Shown here piece after piece: positions 19,127-27,518 of a DNA stretch of 64,000 nt. Numbering within the stretch: the first letter of the stretch is position 1; every line of letters starts with the position of its first letter. The notes under the pieces were generated by a model. That model worked only from the letters and a program-made list of their open reading frames with translations, did not search any database and had not been told where the DNA came from. Where the stretch lies: NCBI RefSeq assembly GCF_001611795.1, contig NZ_CP015098.1:8990001-9054000 (forward strand). Direction: 5' to 3'. This stretch comes from Streptomyces qaidamensis (GTDB taxonomy: Bacteria > Actinomycetota > Actinomycetes > Streptomycetales > Streptomycetaceae). A program made the translations under genes and the position numbers.

Positions 19127-19659
19127 GTCTTTAGGAAGGCGTGCGCAGGCTTACGGTTCCTGATGCCCTGGGGTGTGAAGGGGCGACGGGGAGCGCATGG
19201 GGCGCACGGCATCGCCACACCATGAGATACGGAGGAACGCACTCCCGTTGTTCGGAGCGCCGTCCTTGTAGGCGCGGCGAGGCAGGCGGCTCCAGCTGTG
19301 CTGTCCCGGGACGGGATGCCGGAGGTGCGGGAACCGGAGCCGCCCGGCTTCGGCGGCGCCCAGGTGGGCTTGGCCGTCGCCTTGGCCGGGTCGGGCTCAG
19401 CGAGGGCGAGCCCCCAGGAGTCGTCCTCGCCGATACGGGCCTCGATCTCCTTGATCTGGCCGCTCCTGGCGAAGTACAGGACCACGACCTGCCGCACGGA
19501 GCCCTCGTCGTAGAAGTCCGCCGTCGCGTCTCCCTTGGCAGCGGTGCCGAGGGCCTTGACCCAGTTGCGAGCCGTGGCATCGGCGTGCGCATCGCCGACG
19601 GCGAGCGCGGTCGGACTGTCTGACGGCGAGAAGGCCGGGGACCGCGAGGGCGCCGACAA
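19117..19659 (-). CDS. Hypothetical protein, possibly truncated
   Basis: The central part looks like real protein (ARNWVKALGTAAKGDATADF, then VLYFARSGQIKEIEARIGED), resembling the soluble part of small Streptomyces lipoproteins of unknown function. The 70 C-terminal residues look like non-coding sequence, and no start with a ribosome site is evident. It ends 10 bases inside the large ABC permease gene on the same strand. It may be the remains of an accessory gene of the operon. Confidence 0.35.
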   Translation of the reverse strand: MSAPSRSPAFSPSDSPTALAVGDAHADATARNWVKALGTAAKGDATADFYDEGSVRQVVVLYFARSGQIKEIEARIGEDDSWGLALAEPDPAKATAKPTWAPPKPGGSGSRTSGIPSRDSTAGAACLAAPTRTALRTTGVRSSVSHGVAMPCAPCAPRRPFTPQGIRNRKPAHAFLKTCS

Positions 19660-19689
19660 ACTGGCCCGGCAGGCCGCCGACCACGGCCG

Positions 19690-19793
19690 CCCCGAGAGGC
19701 CGCCCCGTCCGAAGATTCGAGGACAGCTATCTGCTCTGCTACCTCCGCGGCCCGGAGGGCATCATCATCGGACTGGCTGAGCAACTGCACTGA
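19690..19793 (+). pseudogene. Glyoxalase/VOC-family C-terminal relic
   Basis: The frame ending at the TGA of 19791-19793 reads FEDSYLLCYLRGPEGIIIGL then AEQLH, which is the C-terminal strand of glyoxalase/bleomycin-resistance (VOC) proteins with the metal-binding Glu in GPEG. Nothing upstream in any frame extends the domain, so only about 30 residues survive. Confidence 0.55.
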
Positions 19794-19971
19794 GAAGGAA
19801 ATCACCAAGGGCGGAACCCCACCCAACGCCAGGAGCGAGACACCGCCGGCCGGTGAAGAAGGCGAGCCAGTCACCTGCTTGTGCAAGCGGCGGATGAATG
19901 GGTACCTGCGTTCGACGGCCCGTCGGTGACGGGCTCTGAACGGTGTGCGAGCACGGAGTGGGGAGATCGAG

Positions 19972-21417
19972 GTGGGATTGCGCGAGGTGCGGGACGCCCG
20001 GGCATTTCGAGGCTGTGCCCGGATTCTGGCGGGCCGCTACCGCCTGGACGGGCTGATCGGTTCGGGTGGTGCGGCTGACGTTCACCGCGGGTTCGACCTG
20101 CGACTGCGGCGGCCGGTCGCCGTGAAGATCTTCCGCCCGGGCAGCGGCTTCGACACGGAGGAGGCTTTCCGCAGCGAGGCCGTGATCCTCGCCCGGTTGC
20201 AACATCCGGGCCTGGTGACCGCCTTCGACGCCGGACACCACGACGGCGAAGCCTTCCTGGTCATGCAGCTGATCGACGGACTCACCCTGAAAACCCGCAT
20301 CGCCGAGGGCCCCCTGACATGCGAGGACGCAGCCGCCCTCGGCGCGGCATTGGCCGAAGCTCTGGCTCACGCCCATGAGGAGGGGATCGTCCACCGGGAT
20401 GTCAAACCGTCCAACATCATCCTGGATTCCTCAGGCCATCCCCATCTGACGGACTTCGGCATCTCCCGGCTGCTCGATGCGACCACCCGCACCGCCACCG
20501 GCGCCCTGACCGGCACGGCGGCCTATCTCGCCCCCGAACAGGTGCTGGGCCGGCCCGTCGGCCGGCCTGCCGACATCTATGCCCTCGGCTTGGTCCTCCT
20601 CGAAAGCCTCACCGGTCGACTCGAATACGACGGTGGCCCGTTGGAGGCCGCGATAGCGCGCCTGCACCGCCGGCCGGCCCTCCCGGACTTCCTGCCCGAC
20701 GGCTTCGCCGCCCTCCTTCGGGACATGACCAGCCTTGAGGAACACGTTCGTCCAGGGGCGGCCGACTGCTCCCGAGCCCTGACCCGTCTCTCCGGAACGA
20801 GCACAGCAGACCCCGCCGCCGCGTCCGCTGCCCGCCCCGTGCTGAGCGCCGTACCTTCCACGGCCGCGCATCACGCCGACAGCACCCACCGGAGCCTGTC
20901 GCCCGCCGTGCCGGCGCCCAGAAGCCCGAGCACCTCAACGGGCCTCGCCGCGGGGACCTCTCGGCCCGCCTCCCGACAGGGCCGCATCCGAGCGCGTGGG
21001 GCGGCGGCTGCACTGGCCGCCCTTCTCGCCGGCGGCCTGGTGGTCACCGAAGGCTTCTCACACCACGGCGCCACCGACGAAGCGGCCCCGTCCGCCCCCG
21101 ATCCGGTCGCCCCCTCCACGCCTCCGGAATCGGCCGCTCACAACGATGACACGCCCTCCGCATCGGCGCCTCCGCCTCCGCCTTCGCCCAGCCCCTCGGC
21201 CTCCGGCCGGCCGGGCCGGTCGATGAGCGATTCCGTCCGCATGCACAGCGCTCGACCACCCTCTGACAGCCAAGAGACCGCAACCAACCGGACCTATACT
21301 CACAGCACTTCTGAGCAGGCCGCGGCGAACGCGAGCGGCAGAGCACATAGCCACGGACAGAAGCCGGGAGAATCTCGAAAGCACCAGAAGGGCAAGAAGG
21401 CAGCAGCTGCCAAGTAG
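19972..21417 (+). CDS. Transmembrane Ser/Thr protein kinase (PknB-like)
   Basis: A 481-residue kinase. The Gly-rich loop is IGSGGAADVH, the ATP lysine VAVKIF, the catalytic loop VHRDVKPSN, the DFG motif LTDFGIS, then GTAAYLAPE. A Pro/Ser/Ala linker and one membrane helix (AAAALAALLAGGLVV, about residue 350) precede an external Ser/Pro/His-rich tail ending in Lys/Ala, with no PASTA or other sensor domain. GTG at 19972 (GGGAG 6 bases upstream) is chosen; GTG at 19945 is the alternative. Substrates are unknown. Confidence 0.9.
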   Translation: MGLREVRDARAFRGCARILAGRYRLDGLIGSGGAADVHRGFDLRLRRPVAVKIFRPGSGFDTEEAFRSEAVILARLQHPGLVTAFDAGHHDGEAFLVMQLIDGLTLKTRIAEGPLTCEDAAALGAALAEALAHAHEEGIVHRDVKPSNIILDSSGHPHLTDFGISRLLDATTRTATGALTGTAAYLAPEQVLGRPVGRPADIYALGLVLLESLTGRLEYDGGPLEAAIARLHRRPALPDFLPDGFAALLRDMTSLEEHVRPGAADCSRALTRLSGTSTADPAAASAARPVLSAVPSTAAHHADSTHRSLSPAVPAPRSPSTSTGLAAGTSRPASRQGRIRARGAAAALAALLAGGLVVTEGFSHHGATDEAAPSAPDPVAPSTPPESAAHNDDTPSASAPPPPPSPSPSASGRPGRSMSDSVRMHSARPPSDSQETATNRTYTHSTSEQAAANASGRAHSHGQKPGESRKHQKGKKAAAAK

Positions 21418-21455
21418 CGAATCATAGGACGACTTCCTGGAACGGCGAGGACGTG

Positions 21456-21968
21456 ATGACCGACCTGGACTTCTACGCCCACGTCGCCACTCGCAAGGAA
21501 GTGCTGGGCGTGGGCATCGGCGCGCAGCCCGGCGAGTGGGAGACCACGCTCGGGGATGACTGCCTTGACACCGAGGACGGCAGTCTTCTGCGCCGGGACT
21601 ACGGGCTGGTGGAGCTGTCGTTCCAGGACGAGGACGGCGCCTGGCCCTGCTTCGGGATGAGCGTGCAGGTGCACCGTCTGCGGTGGGACAGCGAGTCGTC
21701 CGTACCGGCGCCCCTGCGCGACGCGTACGGCGACTTCGCTCCCGCCACGCGCTTCGAGGCCCTGGCCGCCGCGATCGCCGAGCTGGGCTGCTCGGTCGCA
21801 CCCGAACCCGAACCAGACGAGGACGGCACTGCCGGGTGCATCCGCCGCTACCGGGTGACCGAGTCCGGCGTGAGGATCTTCGTCCGTGCGGACGAAGACG
21901 ACCAAGGGCAGTCGGGTACGGTCTGGAGCCTCAGCGTGTCTCCCGCGTGGTGGAGCGAGGCGGGCTGA
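21456..21968 (+). CDS. Hypothetical acidic protein
   Basis: A 170-residue acidic protein not assigned to a family. GCGAGG lies 5 bases before the ATG at 21456, better than the GTG at 21453. It is soluble and rich in Asp/Glu with several aromatic residues (DYGLVELSFQDEDGAWPCFG). This size and character resembles SMI1/KNR4- or immunity-type proteins, but no motif proves it. It follows the kinase gene after 38 bp on the same strand. Confidence 0.65.
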   Translation: MTDLDFYAHVATRKEVLGVGIGAQPGEWETTLGDDCLDTEDGSLLRRDYGLVELSFQDEDGAWPCFGMSVQVHRLRWDSESSVPAPLRDAYGDFAPATRFEALAAAIAELGCSVAPEPEPDEDGTAGCIRRYRVTESGVRIFVRADEDDQGQSGTVWSLSVSPAWWSEAG

Positions 21969-22024
21969 CGCGACCCGCGGATGGGTGGTGGCATCAGGCC
22001 CTGCCCAGATCTGCCGGGACTCGG

Positions 22025-22792
22025 TCACGGTGTCGGCGTGTCCTGCTGTTCACGTGCTCCGGATGTGGCACCGGTTGGGGTGCCAAACGGCGCGGCTCGT
22101 CGTACGAGGAGGTGACTCACCTCGTACGACATCTCGGTCGTTCGCGGTTGTGGTGCGGGGTGATAGCGCCCGGCGCATACGGAGAGGTTGACGATGAGGT
22201 ACGCGTGCCAGGCCCGGCCCACACCTCGTCCGTCGGTGAAGACCGGTTTGCCGTTGAGCCACCAGTCCACGGAGCGGGTGCCGAAGACGGTACGCAGGTC
22301 CACCCATGCGCCAGGGCGGATTTCCTGATCGTGGTGGTAGCGATTGGTGCCCCGCACGTGATTGGTGAATTCGAGGAGGCCGGGGTTGTCCGGGTGATAC
22401 TCGAAGACGTCGATTTCCTGGTCGCCGTCGAGCCACGTCCAGATTGCAGGCCAGGCGCCGATCTCCTCCGGCAGACGTACCCGGGTGTCCAGGACATCCC
22501 CGGCACGGACGGTGAAGCCTTCCTGGCTTCCCTCGGTGGTGAGCAGCCCGGTGTTCCACCGGCCGTCCTGTCGTCGTCCGGCACGGAAGACGCCGGAGCG
22601 GCTGTACGCGGGGTCGGCCACCAGGTGGTCGAGCTTGTCATCGCCTGGATTGACCGGGCCCCCACCGGGATAGGCCCAGGAACGGCCGGCCACCCATTGG
22701 GTGGTGGAGGTGAAGTCGGCGGTGAAGACGACCGGCATGGATGGCAGGAGGCCGGGAGCCGGAATCGAGCCGGCCGGTAAGGGTTCGGTCAT
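22025..22792 (-). CDS. GH16-type beta-glucanase-like protein without signal peptide
   Basis: A 255-residue concanavalin-A-like jelly roll. The catalytic GH16 motif ExDxxE is present as EIDVFE in WLDGDQEIDVFEYHP, preceded by PAIWTWLDG. GH16 enzymes cleave beta-glucans or galactans outside the cell, yet the N-terminus (MTEPLPAGSIPAPG) has no secretion signal and no in-frame upstream start supplies one. Either it acts inside the cell or the signal has been lost. Motif and length otherwise look functional. Confidence 0.8.
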   Translation of the reverse strand: MTEPLPAGSIPAPGLLPSMPVVFTADFTSTTQWVAGRSWAYPGGGPVNPGDDKLDHLVADPAYSRSGVFRAGRRQDGRWNTGLLTTEGSQEGFTVRAGDVLDTRVRLPEEIGAWPAIWTWLDGDQEIDVFEYHPDNPGLLEFTNHVRGTNRYHHDQEIRPGAWVDLRTVFGTRSVDWWLNGKPVFTDGRGVGRAWHAYLIVNLSVCAGRYHPAPQPRTTEMSYEVSHLLVRRAAPFGTPTGATSGAREQQDTPTP

Positions 22793-23011
22793 GCAGAATG
22801 GCTCACCGGCTGGTGGCCGGATATGCGCCTACTCCCCTCCCTGCACCAGGATTTGACCCTTACAGGTGAACAGCCGGGGACAGGGCCACCGGACGCTTGT
22901 GCTCGCGCCGGTATGGCGCTTCCAGAAGACTCCGCCATCGCCTTCCCCTCCCTCCGGCGTGCCCCGCCCGCCACCTGGCGAGGCGCCCCGATAGTTGTTG
23001 ATTCCTGGACG

Positions 23012-23371
23012 TCAGTCCCATGCGTTGAAGAGCACTCCGCCCAGCCCGGTGATGTCATGGAGGCGAACCTGCCGCCACTCGCCCCGGGCGAGGACCGAGG
23101 TGTCGATGTCCGCCAGCGGCGCACTGAGCAGCGCACGGTCAAGTACGGCGAACCCGAAGTCGGTGAAGGTGTGAGCCCACGGTGGCGGTGTGAGGAACTC
23201 GTCGGTGTACCACTCCCGGCGCAGTTGAGCGAATGCGATCCAGGGGTGGTGGGCGTGACGGAGGACGACGCACTCACCTGTGCCGACATCGGGCGAGCCG
23301 GGGCCGGTCCCTGCCGACGTGTTCGTACTGCCGTCCCCGCGTACCGGGCTGCTGCCCGTCTCGTCAAGCAC
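23012..23371 (-). CDS. Hypothetical protein
   Basis: A 119-residue protein from a GTG with AGGGGAT upstream. Rich in aromatic residues (HHPWIAFAQLRREWYTDEF, PPPWAHTFTDFGF). No family recognised. It lies 48 bp downstream of the DCC-family gene on the same strand and may share its transcript. Confidence 0.5.
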   Translation of the reverse strand: MLDETGSSPVRGDGSTNTSAGTGPGSPDVGTGECVVLRHAHHPWIAFAQLRREWYTDEFLTPPPWAHTFTDFGFAVLDRALLSAPLADIDTSVLARGEWRQVRLHDITGLGGVLFNAWD

Positions 23372-23419
23372 CCGATATCCCCTGCTCCGCTGGGAGTTGA
23401 AGGCTTCGCAACCTACGCC

Positions 23420-23803
23420 CTACGCTCGGTGGCTCTTCTCTCCTGGCACCGCACACACCGCCGTTCCTCCAGGCAGTCGCCCGCGATGGTCGGCCACGAG
23501 ACGGTAGACGCCGTGAGCGACCCAGCGCACGGGCGGCAGAGCGAGGATCGCGCCGGCGACCGACCACAGGCCGCCCGCGCTCAGCAGGATCTTCGCCACG
23601 GCCTGCGCTCCGCCGTAGACCCGCCCATTGGATGTCACCCACAGGGCCTCGTACCGGGCGCGCTCCGCAGTGACGCCGAGCGATGCGAGATCGGCGTGCT
23701 GCCATGCCACGGCCTCGCACCGAGGTCGCACCAGACGCTGGACGACGCCCACCGACGTCGTGCAGAAGCCGCAGTCCCCGTCGAAGATCAGCACTGATCG
23801 CAT
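23420..23803 (-). CDS. DCC family thiol-disulfide oxidoreductase-like protein
   Basis: A 127-residue protein of the DUF393/DCC family. It starts MRSVLIFDGDCGFCTTSV, where DGDCGFC holds the paired cysteines of a thioredoxin-like fold. Upstream in-frame codons only encode Arg/Val-rich repeat sequence, so the ATG at 23803 is chosen. Possible redox role; no partner protein is evident. Confidence 0.83.
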   Translation of the reverse strand: MRSVLIFDGDCGFCTTSVGVVQRLVRPRCEAVAWQHADLASLGVTAERARYEALWVTSNGRVYGGAQAVAKILLSAGGLWSVAGAILALPPVRWVAHGVYRLVADHRGRLPGGTAVCAVPGEKSHRA

Positions 23804-23822
23804 CCGCACACCCCCATCGTGC

Positions 23823-23852
23823 CGCACCCGCACCCGCATCCGCACCCGCACC
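23823..23852. repeat. CGCACC-type hexamer tandem repeat
   Basis: Five to six imperfect copies of a CGCACC/CGCATC hexamer lie between the DCC gene start and the following gene, in the divergent promoter region. Confidence 0.8.
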
Positions 23853-24010
23853 GGGAAGGGCCTCCGGGCGATCGAGACGCCTTCACCGGCGAGTCAGCGT
23901 TACCCGGAGAAACCCTTTCCCCACGGCCTCTCTTCCTCCACTATGAGCCGTCATACCCGCCGGTAAGTCAGGTCTCCGCGCGGGCCGCAAGGCTGCAAGG
24001 AGGCGGCGGG

Positions 24011-25612
24011 ATGGATCGGGCCGACGACAAGGATCGTGGCGGTGTGGAGCCCGGTCACGGGATGCACACGGGCGCCCCCGATGCGCGGCTCGCCGAGCTG
24101 CTGCGCGCCGAAACGGTCTCGGCATACCCGGCGCTTCAGGAACTGCGCGCCCGCCATCATCCGCACGTCCTCGCCTACGCCCGGCTGTGCAGCCCCAACG
24201 AGTCCATGGCGAGGCAACTGGCCGCGCAGGCGTTCACGCTGGCCGCCCGTCAGGCCGCCCGTGGCATCGATCCCGGACTGCCCTGGCGCCACCGACTCCT
24301 CCTGCTGGTCGCCCGGTCGGCAGGGACCTGGGCCGAGGACGGGCGGGCGGCAGGTCTGGACGCGGGGCTGCTGCTTGTCCTGAACACGACCGGACCGTCC
24401 GGTGTGCTGCCCTCCATGCTCACGGCGTTCCAGTCCTTGCCTTCCCGCACTCAGGGCCTGATCTGGTACGGGATCGTGGAACAGGAGCCCGCGGAGCGGA
24501 CGGCCGCTCTCCTGGGTCTGACCCGGGAGGACGTCACCTACGGAACGGACCCGGCGCTGCAGCAGCTGGCCCGTGCATGCCTGCGCACCCGCCTCGCGGC
24601 CTCCGAGGACCCGGACTGCTCCGACTTCGGCCGCCTCATCGAGGAGTCCGTACGACCGGACAACCCCCGCGACAGCGCCGATCTGCATGCCCACACGGCG
24701 CATTGCCCGCACTGCACGACGGCCTACGAGGAGCTGTCGGCGCTGCGGGACGCACCGCGCACGGCGCTGGCGGAGGGGCTGCTGCCATGGGGCGGCACGG
24801 CGTACGCGGCGGGCCGGCGGGAAGCCCGGGGCGCCACCGCGGGGCGGATCCCGCCCGGCCGCGCGGGATCCGGGCGCAATCCGGAGGAGCGGGGCGGGGC
24901 ACCGGATCGCCGACGCACCGTGCTGGTGTCGGCGGCGCTCGGGGCCGCCCTGCTGCCGCTGGTGGTGTTTCTCAACGCGCAGGGCGGATCGCCGTCGCAG
25001 GACCCGGAGAGCGCGGCGAGCGCACCGGTGAGCGTGCCGCCGATGGCGGTCGCGGTGACGGTGACGGCCACCGTGCCGGCGAAGTCGCAGTCGCCCTCGT
25101 CATCGCCGTCTTCGCCCTCGCCGTCGCGGAGCTCGAAGGCTCCGACGAGAAGCCCGTCACCGACGAAGACGAGCCCGAAGCCCCCGCCCCCCTCCGCCCA
25201 CCCGCCCTCAGGCTCGTTCGCGCAGGTCGTGAACGTCGGGTCGGGGCTGTGCCTGGACGTGGGCGGCGCCTTCTCCGACGGGGCCGATGTGATCACGGCT
25301 CCCTGCTCCACGTCGCGCACCCAACGCTGGCGCGTCGACGAAGGCCGCAAGGTGCTTCAGTCGGCCGCAGATTCCGACTTCTGCCTGGACAGTCGGGGAG
25401 CAACGCACCGGGGTGTCGGGATCTGGAGCTGCGACTCGGTGGACGGCCGCAACGGCCGGAACCTGATGTTCGTGGTGGACGAGGAAGGGCTGATCCGCCC
25501 CGCCATCGCCTTCGGGACGGCCGTCACCCCGGCCGGTGGCGCCGGGGACGGTCTGTCACTGGAGCCGGCGCACGGGGGCACCGGGCAGCGGTGGCGGGCA
25601 GGGGCCGCCTGA
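24011..25612 (+). CDS. Sigma-factor-like membrane protein with ricin-type lectin domain
   Basis: A 533-residue protein; AAGGAGG sits 6 bases before the ATG. The N-terminal 200 residues resemble the helical core of ECF-type sigma factors. Around residue 230 lies HTAHCPHCTTAYEEL, a His-x3-Cys-x2-Cys cluster like the zinc site of anti-sigma factors. A membrane helix (VLVSAALGAALLPLVVFLNA) and a Ser/Pro/Lys linker lead to an external ricin-type beta-trefoil (VNVGSGLCLDVGG... TQRWRV... GQRWRAGAA). It may be a sugar-sensing one-protein switch. The sigma-like part may no longer bind DNA. Confidence 0.75.
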   Translation: MDRADDKDRGGVEPGHGMHTGAPDARLAELLRAETVSAYPALQELRARHHPHVLAYARLCSPNESMARQLAAQAFTLAARQAARGIDPGLPWRHRLLLLVARSAGTWAEDGRAAGLDAGLLLVLNTTGPSGVLPSMLTAFQSLPSRTQGLIWYGIVEQEPAERTAALLGLTREDVTYGTDPALQQLARACLRTRLAASEDPDCSDFGRLIEESVRPDNPRDSADLHAHTAHCPHCTTAYEELSALRDAPRTALAEGLLPWGGTAYAAGRREARGATAGRIPPGRAGSGRNPEERGGAPDRRRTVLVSAALGAALLPLVVFLNAQGGSPSQDPESAASAPVSVPPMAVAVTVTATVPAKSQSPSSSPSSPSPSRSSKAPTRSPSPTKTSPKPPPPSAHPPSGSFAQVVNVGSGLCLDVGGAFSDGADVITAPCSTSRTQRWRVDEGRKVLQSAADSDFCLDSRGATHRGVGIWSCDSVDGRNGRNLMFVVDEEGLIRPAIAFGTAVTPAGGAGDGLSLEPAHGGTGQRWRAGAA

Positions 25613-25643
25613 TCAGCATTCGCGCACGGTGCGCCGCTGCTGA

Positions 25644-25840
25644 TTGGATCATGAAGATCAAGATGGCCAGGGAGTTGACGAAGCCGACCATCACCGACCG
25701 GGGAATGAACCGCATCAGCTTCGCCACACCGAGGCGCCGAGGGCGATCTGGAAGACGCCGGCCAGGATGACGGCGGCGACGAGGTAGCCGAAGCAGTGCT
25801 CCCGGTTCAGCGGGGCGATCACCAGGGCCACGGCACCGGT
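25644..25840 (-). pseudogene. SulP-family anion transporter relic
   Basis: On the minus strand TGAVALVIAPLNREHCFGYL then LVAAVILAGVFQIALG continues, after a one-base frameshift near 25730, as GVAKLMRFIPRSVMVGFVNS then LAILIFMIQ. This is the well-conserved helix region of SulP sulfate/bicarbonate permeases. The remaining several hundred residues are absent. The rest of 25841-26288 shows no supported gene. Confidence 0.7.
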
Positions 25841-26288
25841 AGACCTGTCGGGCTCGGGCACACCCCTGCGGCAGGCCGGGGTGTGTGTGGCCGGGTCGGC
25901 TCCGCGAGGTGCGCAGCAGCAAGTCGAGAGGGGAGCGGAGCCGGACGGGCCCGGGAGTGCGGCCGGGCTCATGTCCGGGCGCGAAGCGTCACGGCGGGCA
26001 GGCGGCGGCGTCGGGGCGTCATGGGCTCGCACACGCTTCTCTCCCGAAAGGAACGGATCTTCGCCGGAGCGCCATCGGCCCCGACACGACCATGGCGAGG
26101 CAGCGGCATCCCGCCTCGCACCACCGGTAACTGTCCCCTGGCGCCACAGCAGAGGTCGGCGACGCCCGAGCGGGTGGGCTTGTGCCCCTGGGGCCGGTGC
26201 TTCTTCAGCGGCCCCGGCCGCCGGCCCGGCGGGGGCGTTCCGCCGGGTCGGCCGATTCATCGGGTGTGGGTGGTGTCGCGGTGGGTGT

Positions 26289-26660
26289 TCAGCAGCTCAT
26301 GGCCCACCTGTGGGAGTCACCCCGGTCGTTGGCGACGCCGTTCCAGTTGACCTCCTGACCGGGTGCGAGGCAGATGGTCATGTCGCCGCGCTGCCCGGCG
26401 TTCTCGAACACCTGGACAAAGCTCGGGATGCCGGGGCCCACGATCCCGTGGTTGGCCCAGGAGGAGTCGGTGTCGGCGATGTAGCCCTCCCACCAGCCGT
26501 CGTCCCCCGACCAGTTGGCGCGCTGCCCCTGGAAGTCGACGTTCTCCCACGCGCAGAAGTGGCCGCTGGGGCAGTCCGCGGCTGATGCCGTGGCGGCGGT
26601 GGTGAAGGGGCTGGCGGCGGCGAGGAGCAGCGCGGCGGCCAGCAGGGCGGGCTTCATCAT
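26289..26660 (-). CDS. Secreted peptidase inhibitor family I36 protein
   Basis: A 123-residue protein with a signal peptide (KPALLAAALLLAAASPFTTA, cleavage near ASA-AD) and an I36/beta-gamma-crystallin-like domain: CPSGHFCAWENVDFQG, SSWANHG, HRWAMSC. The family includes the metalloprotease inhibitor SMPI, but many members have no known target. Its start overlaps the stop of the upstream lipoprotein gene, so the two are probably translated together. Confidence 0.88.
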   Translation of the reverse strand: MMKPALLAAALLLAAASPFTTAATASAADCPSGHFCAWENVDFQGQRANWSGDDGWWEGYIADTDSSWANHGIVGPGIPSFVQVFENAGQRGDMTICLAPGQEVNWNGVANDRGDSHRWAMSC

Positions 26661-27148
26661 CGGTTCGTGCCTTTCTCATGTGCGGACTGGAGGATGGTCC
26701 GGGCGGTGCGGACGGCGTGCGCCCGCAGTTCCCGGTAGGCGGTCCGTTCGCCTGCCGGAGCCCTGCTCTTGAGGTTGTTGACGGTGGTCGAGGCGCGGAA
26801 CCAGCTTTCCTGGTCGCCGTAGAGGCGCTGCTGGGCCTGGGCCAGGCAGCCATCGGTGTGCTGGCGGACCTCGGGGCCGCCGGGCAGGGTGAGGGAGAGC
26901 TCGGCCCGGCCGGTCCCGAACAACGCGTCACTGACCCGGCTCCGCTCCTCGGCGTCGGGCGGGCGCTGTCCCGGACGCGGCGGGGTGAGGCCCTGGCGGG
27001 TCAGACAGCGGTCGGTCAGCAGGAGCTGGGCGGCCTTGACGGTGTCGTCGGCGCCGAGCGACGGGGCTTGCGGGGTCGTGCAGGCGGTCACGACGCACAG
27101 CGAGGCGAGGAACGCGACGGCCGTCGCGCGGCGCGGGTACGGAGGCAT
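26657..27148 (-). CDS. Putative lipoprotein
   Basis: A 163-residue protein starting MPPYPRRATAVAFLASLCVV with lipobox VTAC, so it is probably anchored by a lipid-modified Cys. The rest is helical and charged with three cysteines. No family recognised. It overlaps the start of the I36 gene (ATGATGA). It could be a chaperone or partner of the I36 protein, inferred only from coupling. Confidence 0.65.
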   Translation of the reverse strand: MPPYPRRATAVAFLASLCVVTACTTPQAPSLGADDTVKAAQLLLTDRCLTRQGLTPPRPGQRPPDAEERSRVSDALFGTGRAELSLTLPGGPEVRQHTDGCLAQAQQRLYGDQESWFRASTTVNNLKSRAPAGERTAYRELRAHAVRTARTILQSAHEKGTNR

Positions 27149-27518
27149 GGAAGAGCTCAAGCCGTCCGACGGCCCGTCGGGGTGCAAGACGTCGCAGGGA
27201 AGATCGTTCGCATGATCAACTCAACGGGGGCGGGCGGGCCTCAGGACACGGTGGAGGCCGGCCCTTCACTCCACGGAGCGGCGCTCGGGGGTCAGTACCC
27301 CGCGCGGGTGGCTCCGCTCGGGCGCCCCGCGCACGTTTCGAGCACGCAATGTTCCCGGCGCTCGGTGAAGTGCTCCGCCCTCACAGCCCCGGCCTCGGGT
27401 TTTCCCCGATGGGGAAGGGGGCTCGCCACACCCCTGATCGTCCCGCTGCCCGGATGGAGTGCCAGGCCTCAGGCAACGAGGCTGCACGCATACGGATCAC
27501 CGAGCCAAAGGACCCTCT
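27149..27518. other. Divergent intergenic region, 370 bp
   Basis: Lies between the lipoprotein/I36 pair and the serine protease gene. It holds a small inverted repeat TTCCCCGATGGGGAA at about 27401-27415 (6-bp arms, 3-base loop). No coding frame is supported. Confidence 0.4.

Noticed and set aside
23819..24010. An N-terminal His/Pro repeat extension of the sigma-like/lectin protein
   Set aside because: It is translation of the hexamer repeat; AAGGAGG before ATG 24011 marks the real start.
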